From Mactromeris polynyma (taxonomy: Eukaryota; Mollusca; Bivalvia; Venerida; Mactridae), in NCBI GenBank assembly GCA_032209605.1, contig JASFXZ010000020.1:1495501-1559500 (forward strand): a stretch of 64,000 bases of DNA. The letters run 5' to 3'. The notes under the pieces are model-generated. The model had not been told where the DNA came from. It searched no databases and was given only the letters and a program-made list of their open reading frames with translations. This document shows, piece by piece, positions 22,001 through 33,100 of this stretch (position 1 is the first letter of the stretch; the number at the start of each line of letters is the position of its first letter). Position numbers and translations under genes: made by a program.

Positions 22001-24230
22001 TCTACTAGAGCCATCTTGACCGTCTTGGTATCCTTGCAGAATGTGTACACAGGTCTACTAGAGCCATCTTGACCGTCTTGGTATCCTTGCAGAATGTGTA
22101 CACAGGTCTACTAGAGCCATCTTGACCGTCTTGGTATCCTTGCAGAATGTGTACACAGGTCTACTAGAGCCATCTTGACCGTCTTGGTATCCTTGCAGAA
22201 TGTGTACACAGGTCTACTAGAGCCATCTTGACCGTCTTGGTATCCTTGCAGAATGTGTACACAGGTCTACTAGAGCCATCTTGACCGTCTTGGTATCCTT
22301 GCAGAATGTGTACACAGGTCTACTAGAGCCATCTTGACCGTCTTGGTATCCTTGCAGAATGTGTACACAGGTCTACTAGAGCCATCTTGACCGTCTTGGT
22401 ATCCTTGCAGAATGTGTACACAGGTCTACTAGAGCCATCTTGACCGTCTTGGTATCCTTGCAGAATGTGTACACAGGTCTACTAGAGCCATCTTGACCGT
22501 CTTGGTATCCTTGCAGAATGTGTACACAGGTCTACTAGAGCCATCTTGACCGTCTTGGTATCCTTGCAGAATGTGTACACAGGTCTACTAGAGCCATCTT
22601 GACCGTCTTGGTATCCTTGCAGAATGTGTACACAGGTCTACTAGAGCCATCTTGACCGTCTTGGTATCCTTGCAGAATGTGTACACAGGTCTACTAGAGC
22701 CATCTTGACCGTCTTGGTATCCTTGCAGAATGTGTACACAGGTCTACTAGAGCCATCTTGACCGTCTTGGTATCCTTGCAGAATGTGTACACAGGTCTAC
22801 TAGAGCCATCTTGACCGTCTTGGTATCCTTGCAGAATGTGTACACAGGTCTACTAGAGCCATCTTGACCGTCTTGGTATCCTTGCAGAATGTGTACACAG
22901 GTCTACTAGAGCCATCTTGACCGTCTTGGTATCCTTGCAGAATGTGTACACAGGTCTACTAGAGCCATCTTGACCGTCTTGGTATCCTTGCAGAATGTGT
23001 ACACAGGTCTACTAGAGCCATCTTGACCGTCTTGGTATCCTTGCAGAATGTGTACACAGGTCTACTAGAGCCATCTTGACCGTCTTGGTATCCTTGCAGA
23101 ATGTGTACACAGGTCTACTAGAGCCATCTTGACCGTCTTGGTATCCTTGCAGAATGTGTACACAGGTCTACTAGAGCCATCTTGACCGTCTTGGTATCCT
23201 TGCAGAATGTGTACACAGGTCTACTAGAGCCATCTTGACCGTCTTGGTATCCTTGCAGAATGTGTACACAGGTCTACTAGAGCCATCTTGACCGTCTTGG
23301 TATCCTTGCAGAATGTGTACACAGGTCTACTAGAGCCATCTTGACCGTCTTGGTATCCTTGCAGAATGTGTACACAGGTCTACTAGAGCCATCTTGACCG
23401 TCTTGGTATCCTTGCAGAATGTGTACACAGGTCTACTAGAGCCATCTTGACCGTCTTGGTATCCTTGCAGAATGTGTACACAGGTCTACTAGAGCCATCT
23501 TGACCGTCTTGGTATCCTTGCAGAATGTGTACACAGGTCTACTAGAGCCATCTTGACCGTCTTGGTATCCTTGCAGAATGTGTACACAGGTCTACTAGAG
23601 CCATCTTGACCGTCTTGGTATCCTTGCAGAATGTGTACACAGGTCTACTAGAGCCATCTTGACCGTCTTGGTATCCTTGCAGAATGTGTACACAGGTCTA
23701 CTAGAGCCATCTTGACCGTCTTGGTATCCTTGCAGAATGTGTACACAGGTCTACTAGAGCCATCTTGACCGTCTTGGTATCCTTGCAGAATGTGTACACA
23801 GGTCTACTAGAGCCATCTTGACCGTCTTGGTATCCTTGCAGAATGTGTACACAGGTCTACTAGAGCCATCTTGACCGTCTTGGTATCCTTGCAGAATGTG
23901 TACACAGGTCTACTAGAGCCATCTTGACCGTCTTGGTATCCTTGCAGAATGTGTACACAGGTCTACTAGAGCCATCTTGACCGTCTTGGTATCCTTGCAG
24001 AATGTGTACACAGGTCTACTAGAGCCATCTTGACCGTCTTGGTATCCTTGCAGAATGTGTACACAGGTCTACTAGAGCCATCTTGACCGTCTTGGTATCC
24101 TTGCAGAATGTGTACACAGGTCTACTAGAGCCATCTTGACCGTCTTGGTATCCTTGCAGAATGTGTACACAGGTCTACTAGAGCCATCTTGACCGTCTTG
24201 GTATCCTTGCAGAATGTGTACACAGGTCTT
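19073..24230 (+). repeat. 53-bp satellite, exactly 97 units, apparently identical
   Basis: The unit reads ATGTGTACACAGGTCTACTA then GAGCCATCTTGACCGTCTTGG, TATCCTTGCAGA. ATGTGTACAC recurs at 19073 and 24214, a distance of 5141 = 97 x 53, so there is no net length change, and no substitution was noticed by eye. It equals the flanking 95-bp unit with about 42 bp of its 5' half removed and a new GTCTAC junction. It ends abruptly at GGTCTTCTGGAGC. Confidence 0.97.
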
Positions 24231-24400
24231 CTGGAGCTTTTGCAGATGTGACTATGGGCAAACTTGGACCAATAAATCGTAGAGTTAGGTGCCATTGACT
24301 TATCAAAAACTTTGTCAACGAAATTGTTTATACCAAACTTGCAGAAGGTCTCTCAGTCAAATGAAATGCAGTTTGGTCGATGCAAACAACCAGATAACAA
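24231..24400. other. Short unique spacer between two satellites
   Basis: About 170 bp of non-repeated sequence separates the 53-bp and 40-bp arrays. No feature was recognised. Confidence 0.5.
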
Positions 24401-24404
24401 TCGG

Positions 24405-25406
24405 CAGAGAACAATATGTCATGTCGCTATGAGACAAACATTATCAGAGAACAATATGTCATGTCGCTATGAGACAAACATTATCAGAGAACAATATGTC
24501 ATGTCGCTATGAGACAAACATTATCAGAGAACAATATGTCATGTCGCTATGAGACAAACATTATCAGAGAACAATATGTCATGTCGCTATGAGACAAACA
24601 TTATCAGAGAACAATATGTCATGTCGCTATGAGACAAACATTATCAGAGAACAATATGTCATGTCGCTATGAGACAAACATTATCAGAGAACAATATGTC
24701 ATGTCGCTATGAGACAAACATTATCAGAGAACAATATGTCATGTCGCTATGAGACAAACATTATCAGAGAACAATATGTCATGTCGCTATGAGACAAACA
24801 TTATCAGAGAACAATATGTCATGTCGCTATGAGACAAACATTATCAGAGAACAATATGTCATGTCGCTATGAGACAAACATTATCAGAGAACAATATGTC
24901 ATGTCGCTATGAGACAAACATTATCAGAGAACAATATGTCATGTCGCTATGAGACAAACATTATCAGAGAACAATATGTCATGTCGCTATGAGACAAACA
25001 TTATCAGAGAACAATATGTCATGTCGCTATGAGACAAACATTATCAGAGAACAATATGTCATGTCGCTATGAGACAAACATTATCAGAGAACAATATGTC
25101 ATGTCGCTATGAGACAAACATTATCAGAGAACAATATGTCATGTCGCTATGAGACAAACATTATCAGAGAACAATATGTCATGTCGCTATGAGACAAACA
25201 TTATCAGAGAACAATATGTCATGTCGCTATGAGACAAACATTATCAGAGAACAATATGTCATGTCGCTATGAGACAAACATTATCAGAGAACAATATGTC
25301 ATGTCGCTATGAGACAAACATTATCAGAGAACAATATGTCATGTCGCTATGAGACAAACATTATCAGAGAACAATATGTCATGTCGCTATGAGACAAACA
25401 TTATCA
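24405..25406 (+). repeat. 40-bp satellite, 25 units, apparently identical
   Basis: The unit reads AGAGAACAATATGTCATGTC then GCTATGAGACAAACATTATC. The text repeats without visible change from 24405 to 25406. The left edge CAGATAACAATCGGC shows a degenerate partial unit. Confidence 0.97.
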
Positions 25407-25584
25407 CCAACGATGGGCATTTTTGAAAGAGTATACGTCTCCTTAGAGTGTAATTGGTGGTAAACATGACTATACATGTCTTTTCCTGAAGTGTTTTGGT
25501 TTAGACTTAGGGGAGCGAGATTAGACCATCTAGGATAGGGTTATCTAGACCCTCATATTTGCTTAGACATTCTGATGAATGTGT

Positions 25585-25695
25585 TGCATGTAGGCAACCA
25601 CGGAACTAAATGTGCATGTAGGCAACCACGGAACTAAATGTGTTGCTAGGCAACCACGGAACTAAATGTGTTGCTAGGCAACCACGGAACTAAAT
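25585..25695 (+). repeat. Small tandem repeat, ~4 copies
   Basis: AGGCAACCACGGAACTAAAT recurs four times with spacers TGTGCATGT or TGTGTTGCT, giving periods of 28-32 bp. Confidence 0.85.
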
Positions 25696-27744
25696 GCTTC
25701 AAAGTTCACACTACTTTACGATTTCAGGAAAATGAACTCGCTAGCTTGGCTAAAAATACAGTATGGCATTTTAACGAAAGTATGCACGTTTTTTACTCAC
25801 ACCGTTTGTGTATATTTGGCATCTTAGCAAAGTTTATCATCAACAACTGTGCCGGGCGTTAAACGAATCAAGTCTTCGCCACGAAAAAAACTTGGTATTG
25901 TTTAAAATCGCGTCGACCGTTAAAAACGCCCGGAATGTTCGTACTCCCCTCAGTTTTATATGTTTGACGAGATCGACCTCTGGGCAACCCCAAACAGCGG
26001 TTATACTTAGTACATTGGGAAACTGCCTTTTTAACTGGCAGTTAAATATAGACTTAGTATCCGTTGTGTTGGTACATTCCAATGTCATTTGTTTTTGAAG
26101 CAAGACGGAACAGACGTGTGCGTTTTATACAGGCATAAGACAATCGATGTATACAGTTTCTTGTCATGTAAGTTTAAATTACGTGTGTACATCATAATTC
26201 ATGAAAAACTTTTTATATATCATATAAGGGGGATCAGTATACGTTTCCGTATTGATAAAATATATATTATTATATTGATATGTTGCGCCTGAATAAACAA
26301 GATTAATTCATTTTTTTGCACCATACATAAATGACATATTTTAGTAAAGTAGAGGCGTTTATGCAGCAGATATTTATTACAACAATATTAAATAGCAGAT
26401 AAAAAAAGTGTACATGCACAGTTAAACCACAATAATAAGACCACCCGTCAGACCCTTGAAAACTGATCTTAATATGGAGATGGTCTTAATAATGAGGTTG
26501 AATAAAGAGCAAAACAGTAAAAAATGACACTTGGTTTTGCTGTATGTAAAATGCTGAAGCACACTCTGTATAACATATAACATATAACATGACTTATTTG
26601 TTGTTATAGGTAGCACTGAAGGGTGGTCACTACTCGCTTCCGTATTGCAGGTATGAAAATTCACCAAATTATTCAAACGTTCTATTTTATCTTTTCCACT
26701 TTATATAGAGAGGATCTTACATTGAGTGCTCTGTTTTTACTGAATTTATCGACAAAAAAAGAAAGTTTGTATCGTGTATGAGAATCGTTTAATAAATTCA
26801 ATAAACAACGACCATGAATGTAATCTTGGCTCTATTTATAACATAACAGAAACTGCTGATTTGTGTTTAAAAAAAACATTAGCATGACTGCATAGCGTGT
26901 GTAATTCGGTCTTTGGTAAACAAAAGCTTGCGCAACAAAAGTTGTTCTGACAATGTTCCTTATCAACCACAAGATACGAGTTCAAAAGATTATACCACTG
27001 ATCATAGTTAAAGTAACTAAACAATAACTTTCAAGGAAATAAAATGTCATACGTCGTTTGTAAAATAAATGTTAAACAATGTCAAAATCATTTGAGCGTA
27101 TTTAAGTCACGCTTGGTCATGCACGTGATTTGTTATTTCACTAGTGAAGTATCGAACTTAATAATGCATGTTATTACCACTCTACACCGTATGTTACGTT
27201 ATGAATATATCTATTAAAATAATACACTAAAACTCATGACCAAAAAAAACAAATTTCATATAATGAAGGCCAGTGTACGCTTCCGTAGTTGTAATATTAA
27301 CCGGGCGAGTTTCATAATTACAATTTCATTACTTAGCCGCTTTAACTTCGTTATCAGTGACTCAAAGATACAATGTAATATCTTAGTGCATGTGGAACGT
27401 GAGTGTTGTTTGGGTTAAATTACCGAAATCCGTATATATATACAATCTAGCTAAAACTGGTTTTGAACGTGCCGAAGATTGCATGGACAACTTTCAAATT
27501 GCATTTGGTAAGATGTTTCTTAAATGATACATACTTTTTATCGATTCAATGAGTATTCCTGTACCCCGTGGCTTTATATATACACAAGTAAGTGTATTGT
27601 ATACGCTCTGCTTCCTCAGATATTTAGTGAGATTGGGTAGGAATGTCATGTATCGCAATATGTTTAAAAAATTATTGACTGTGAAAAACATTCTGATTCG
27701 TTTCACACTTTAAATCTACTTAAGGATTAATACAGCTTTAAGAA
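25696..27744. other. Intergenic sequence without recognised gene
   Basis: The segment 25700-26100 is less repetitive and has overlapping open frames on both strands of under 100 codons, but none resembles a known family. A copy of the short interspersed repeat of 2540-2625 lies at 26440-26520. Confidence 0.45.
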
Positions 27745-27756
27745 TTGTTCACAGTC

Positions 27757-28438
27757 TTCACGCGGGTATACTGTGTTAGGTTTATATTCTTTGTGCTTCT
27801 CGCGGGTATACTGTGTTAGGTTTGTGTTCTTTGTGCTTCTCGCGGGTATACTGTGTGAGGTTTGTGTTCTTTGTGCTTCTCGCGGGTATACTGTGTGAGG
27901 TTTGTGTTCTTTGTGCTTCTCGCGGGTATACTGTGTGAGGTTTGTATTCTTTGTGCTTCTCGCGGGTATACTGTGTGAGGTTTGTGTTCTTTGTGCTTCT
28001 CGCGGGTATACTGTGTTAGGTTTGTGTTCTTTGTGCTTCTCGCGGGTATACTGTGTTAGGTTTGTATTCTTTGTGCTTCTCGCGGGTATACTGTGTGAGG
28101 TTTGTGTTCTTTGTGCTTCTCGCGGGTATACTGTGTGAGGTTTGTGTTCTTTGTGCTTCTCGCGGGTATACTGTGTGAGGTTTGTGTTCTTTGTGCTTCT
28201 CGCGGGTATACTGTGTGAGGTTTGTGTTCTTTGTGCTTCTCGCGGGTATACTGTGTGAGGTTTGTGTTATTTGTGCTTCTCGCGGGTATACTGTGTGAGG
28301 TTTGTGTTCTTTGTGCTTCTCGCGGGTATACTGTGTGAGGTTTGTGTTCTTTGTGCTTCTCGCGGGTATACTGTGTGAGGTTTGTGTTCTTTGTGCTTCT
28401 CGCGGGTATACTGTGTGAGGTTTGTGTTCTTTGTGCTT
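27757..28438 (+). repeat. 40-bp tandem array, ~17 copies
   Basis: The unit reads CGCGGGTATACTGTGTGAGG then TTTGTGTTCTTTGTGCTTCT. There are rare GTTAGG, GTATTC and GTTATT variants. It is distinct from the 40-bp array at 24405. Open frames on both strands are by-products. Confidence 0.96.
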
Positions 28439-28440
28439 TT

Positions 28441-29072
28441 TTCTTTATTTCTGCTCCAACACAATTGTGTTTTTTTCTCGGCTTGTTACACAATTATAAT
28501 CGATGGATTGTGTACATATCTTTGATGAAAACAGAAAACCACAATATGCGAAATGATATTCATAAATGTTTAGCGTCTCAGAGTATTGATGCTGCGTTGA
28601 CAAAATATTACGCAAATATCTTTTGAGCCTGCGATTAAAACAAAATCCTGTTACTAACTCTCAGCAGCTTTTTTGTATAGATTTGACTCGTAAAATCTCA
28701 GAGTGATGAAAGACGTGTTTATATTGTACGTTTTTCTTCATGGCATAATTGCTTAACCAGGCGCTTGAGACAAGAAAATGCAGAGAGCTCTACCTCTCGG
28801 GTGTAACAGCTTCTCCGTATTGCAGATGTTGGCTTTTGTTGAAAGGTTGATGACCTAGATAGGTCAAATGTTGATGCTCATGAATCATTAAATATTCACT
28901 CAAAACGATAACCATCCTTGTTTTATGTAATTGATAAACTTTAATGTAATGCCTAAACTTGTCTTGATGAATAAAGGATACTATGCAATGCGTCGTTACG
29001 CAGTAATAAGCAATTTAAGTTTTACTATGTAACTAGATACGCGATCCAGTACATGCTTAGCTTGGATCCAAT
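28441..29072. other. Intergenic spacer
   Basis: No gene, RNA or repeat was recognised. Confidence 0.5.
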
Positions 29073-29141
29073 CCTGGTTGGCTCAGTTGGTACAGTACTA
29101 GACTGGTAACTTTGACCGGGGGTTGTAGGTTTGAACCTAGG
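29073..29141 (+). repeat. tRNA-like SINE head preceding a 38-bp array
   Basis: It has an A-box-like GGCTCAGTTGG and a B-box-like AGGTTTGAACCT. Arm pairing is too poor for a functional tRNA. About 110 bp of SINE-body-like sequence follows, and then the 38-bp array at 29254. Confidence 0.65.
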
Positions 29142-29253
29142 GTGATGTGTATGTTCTGCGCAACGTTGTGACCGAAGACGTTTGCATCCAAAGTCATTTG
29201 TCCTCCATTACTGAGTCACATGGGGGAGATCATAGGTTCTTGCGGAAGAACAC

Positions 29254-30003
29254 GTTAGTACTGGCTGGTACCCCAGGACCACTGGATCACAGTTAGTACT
29301 GACTGGTACCCCATGACCACTGGATCACAGTTAGTACTGACTGGTACCACAGGACCACTGGATCACAGTTAGTACTGGCTGGTACCCCAGGACCACTGGA
29401 TCACAGTTAGTACTGGCTGGTACCCCAGGACCACTGGATCACAGTTAGTACTGGCTGGTACCACAGGATCACTGGACCACAGTTAGTACTGGCTGGTACA
29501 CCAGGACCACTGGATCACAGTTAGTACTGGCTGGTACCCCATGATCACTGGATCACAGTTAGTACTGGCTGGTACCCCATGATCACTTGATCATAGTTAG
29601 TACTGGCTGGTACCCCAGGACCACTGGATCACAGTTAGTACTGGCTGGTAGCCCAGGACCACTGGATCACAGTTAGTACTGGCTGGTACCCCAGGACCAC
29701 TGGAACACAGTTAGTACTGGCTGGTACCCCAGGACCACTGGATCACAGTTAGTACTGGCTGGTACCCCAGGACCACTGGGACACAGTTAGTACTGGCTGG
29801 TACCCCAGGGTCACTGGATCACAGTTAGTACTGGCTGGTACCCCATGACCATTGGATCACAGTTAGTACTGGCTGGTACCCCAGGATCACTGGATCACAG
29901 TTAGTACTGGCTGGTAGCCCAGGACCATCGGATCACAGTTAGCACTGGCTGGTACCCCAGGACCACCGGATCACAGTTAGTACTGGCTGGTACCCCATGG
30001 CCA
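29254..30003 (+). repeat. 38-bp tandem array, ~19-20 copies
   Basis: The unit reads GTTAGTACTGGCTGGTACCC then CAGGACCACTGGATCACA. Variants include GACTGG, CCATGATC and TAGCCC. It starts directly after the tRNA-like element at 29073 and its body, and ends about 140 bp before the 5' exon of the DUF885 gene. Confidence 0.94.
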
Positions 30004-30145
30004 CTGGTTACGTCAACTGACCGCTGCTATAACTGGAATACTGTTAAGACCCAGCATAAACGCCAACATAAGATTTGCTAAGAGGCGTTTTACAAGGAAG
30101 AAAAATGTGCATGTTTCTATAATAGTCTCTATTTTCTTATTTCAG

Positions 30146-30197
30146 ACAGACAGACATACAATGCATTATTTGCTGTTCTTAGTGATCGTGTGTACAG
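30146..30197 (+). CDS. DUF885 gene exon 1 (5' UTR end and signal peptide)
   Basis: Acceptor TTTCAG ends at 30145, the ATG is at 30161 and donor GTAATT starts at 30198. The coding part is 37 nt and ends in phase 1, matching exon 2 (G + CT = Ala). It encodes a short hydrophobic leader. Confidence 0.75.
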
Positions 30198-33100
30198 GTA
30201 ATTCTTTTGTTGTAAGATTCTATTACCCGTTCTATTTCAAATATGTACAACTGTCTTCAATATTGGTTCGGCCTCGTGTAGTGTTGGGGTACAGTGTAAC
30301 CTCTCTAGAGCAATACTCGCTGTGTGAAGCACATTGCTTGCTGTAATTAAGAAAGAGTGGGCAAGTTGTTAAGGGAACACCACATAAGACAATACCTTCC
30401 AACAAAGACCCCAGGCAAATTACAACCTACGAAACAGTAGGGACTTGGAAGGTACAAGGGGGGGGGCAAGGAATAGTCTGGTCGTCTATCAAAAACAACC
30501 ATGGAGAATTTAGGGGGACTAGTAGGGAGAAAGATATGGTATTAATGGAATACATCACGGTTTATTGCAAGAAAGCCAATAGCCCCGTGCCGAAAAAGGG
30601 AAAGAAAAGAACATGAAAAGTATATCAAGTCAAGGAACTGCACATGGGGAAAGGGGTACTTAACATACGTCGGAAAATATAGATAGAAATAGTTATCACA
30701 CAGTGATTTACAGCCTTAGAACTATCAGTACAATACTTGTAGTTTATATCGATTTAACAGCTAGCTAACCTCACACTTAACCGCTATATGGTCATTGATT
30801 TCTAACCTATACACATAACTTGACAAAGAAGTATGTTGCTCATGAGAGGTTAAATTGATATTAAATTCTTACTACAGGGTAAATTACCACCGATTTAACC
30901 CCTCTTGATCAACAACTTCTCAACAATAGCCAGTGTTAGCAAGCTTGTTCCTGGAGAAATGATGCACTGTGTACATTTTGATAATGTTGATATTGTTGTC
31001 GACAAGTGGTCGTTACTTGACTGTGACACTGTGTGCAGGCTGTAGTTGGTGTTACTTTTAATCTTAAACGGATACGATATATGTAAGCTTATTGCAAGTA
31101 AAATACCATACATCATGTGGCTTCAAATGTTCACATACCAAAATATGTTTGACTTTTCAAAATAATTCAAACGTGAAAGGATGAATCAAGCTTGAATGAA
31201 CATATTTCCCGCCATATACACTGGTGCTCAGCCTACCGTACTGTGTCACATAATTACTGAAAAACTGCTGAATATATTTTCTGTTGATTTTAATTGCGAT
31301 AAACTATAATTGAACTATCGTAAACAAGTCGACACGAGCGTGGTAAAATTATATTATTCGGTTCAGATCACTTTGTCATAAGGTATTGAAGATTCTAAAA
31401 ATACAAAATGGCGGGCTAATTCTTGTTTGACCAATATATTTACCAAATCTGTTCACGAGTTAAAACAACAGTGACCAGTGAATGTTCGCACGTGACTTTA
31501 GCCGGGTAAATTTTCATAATATCTAAATTGAAGGAATGTGTGCAAATTTAAGAGCGAGTTAAAAACTACATGAGTTGCTATATCATATTTCATAAAACGT
31601 GCCACGACATAACTTTCTCATATTGCGAGTACGTGGAAAAGTAAACAGAACATAAAATCTTGACGAACTTGAAGTATGATCTGCATTCGAAATTATATTA
31701 TTTGGTTCGACACGATGTTCGATACCGATTTGCGTATTTATGTCGTTATGTTTATTGAATATTAAGTGCATCATCTGTCACAATATTCGTGTGTGTGCGT
31801 ATTTGCACTCATCATTAACAACGGCACATTGGCCACTTGTGAGAGCACAACGACCAAAGCAAACCATGATTTATTGTATATAAAATCGCATAATATTATC
31901 GTACACTTGTACAAACATAAATTATTAAAACTACGACTTAAGATTAGAAAACAAAAACTGTGCTCCATATATATTTTCGACAGGAAACACGCTTTGATTA
32001 TTTTTTTGTTTTATGTATATATTATTGTAACTTTTGTAAACATTTGATGCTTCTACAAAAATATTGTGATTTTGGTCAACACACATGTTTAATCAAATGT
32101 AAATGTATCTTCTCCGCAACTTTATATGTTTGAATTATCCTGTATATACATATGATTGTAAATATGCTGTCCTCATGGGCCGCGAGTCTTATTGGATTTT
32201 GAAAATAAAACTATATCTATCTATACAACGACATGTGAGCAAAGACGTGCTCACTATTCTGTTGAAGTATTTTAGATAAGGCTTCATTGCTTGATCCTAC
32301 CTTATACAAGCAATGTCTCATTTTTTCTGTCTAACTATTTCACTTGAATCTTAAATCACGACATTTACTCTGATAGTGACTCATGTTGAGTATGAATGTT
32401 ATATTAGTGCTGAATATTTTTGAAGCCCATTGTCGTAGGAGATATAAGGTTAATATTAGATCTGAGAGTAATTATTAGGTCTGAGTGTGGCGTGTGGCGT
32501 GTGGCGTGTGGCGTGTGGCACTCTGACGACATATTTGCTCTCGAACCGCATAATTACCATAAAAGCTCAATAAAAATGGACGAAAATTAATATTCAGTAC
32601 AAATTTCGAATATCTACTATCCGACCAATAAGAGTTAATGTTGAAGTTTGAGTGCTGAGTATAAGAATACGCTTTAATCCCGGGCCCTGGTCCCGATTTC
32701 ACAAAATATCGAAACTGAGATTTTTCTCACACTCAAAGTTTCAAGAAAAAACTTATTTTAAGTATAAGACTATCAATGGGAAACTGGCGTTGAATGATTT
32801 TCATTAGACAAGACTTAAGAATGATCTCAACTTGAGAAACCTGTGGTGGCAGTTGTGGGCACTATCAGACAATTTTTCGTGATAAGATATTTATCTGGTA
32901 TGAACATTTATCACTATACTTATCTAGTTAACCACATAACTATCTGGTTAATTAAGTATTTATCTAGTTTCTTTAACGTGATAACCAGATAATTATCCAG
33001 TTAATTAAGTAGTTAACTGGTGGCAGAAATATGCCAACATAGTTTGCATGTACACGAGAGTTACCTAGTAAATTTATGCTGTGTTTGGTTAAAGGGCTGA

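Noticed and set aside
24405..25406. CRISPR-like array of regular 40-bp repeats
   Set aside because: The units are contiguous with no unique spacers, and the genome is eukaryotic.
25808..26103. Overlapping 87- and 96-codon frames on both strands
   Set aside because: No family resemblance, and both strands are open at once. Short enough for chance.
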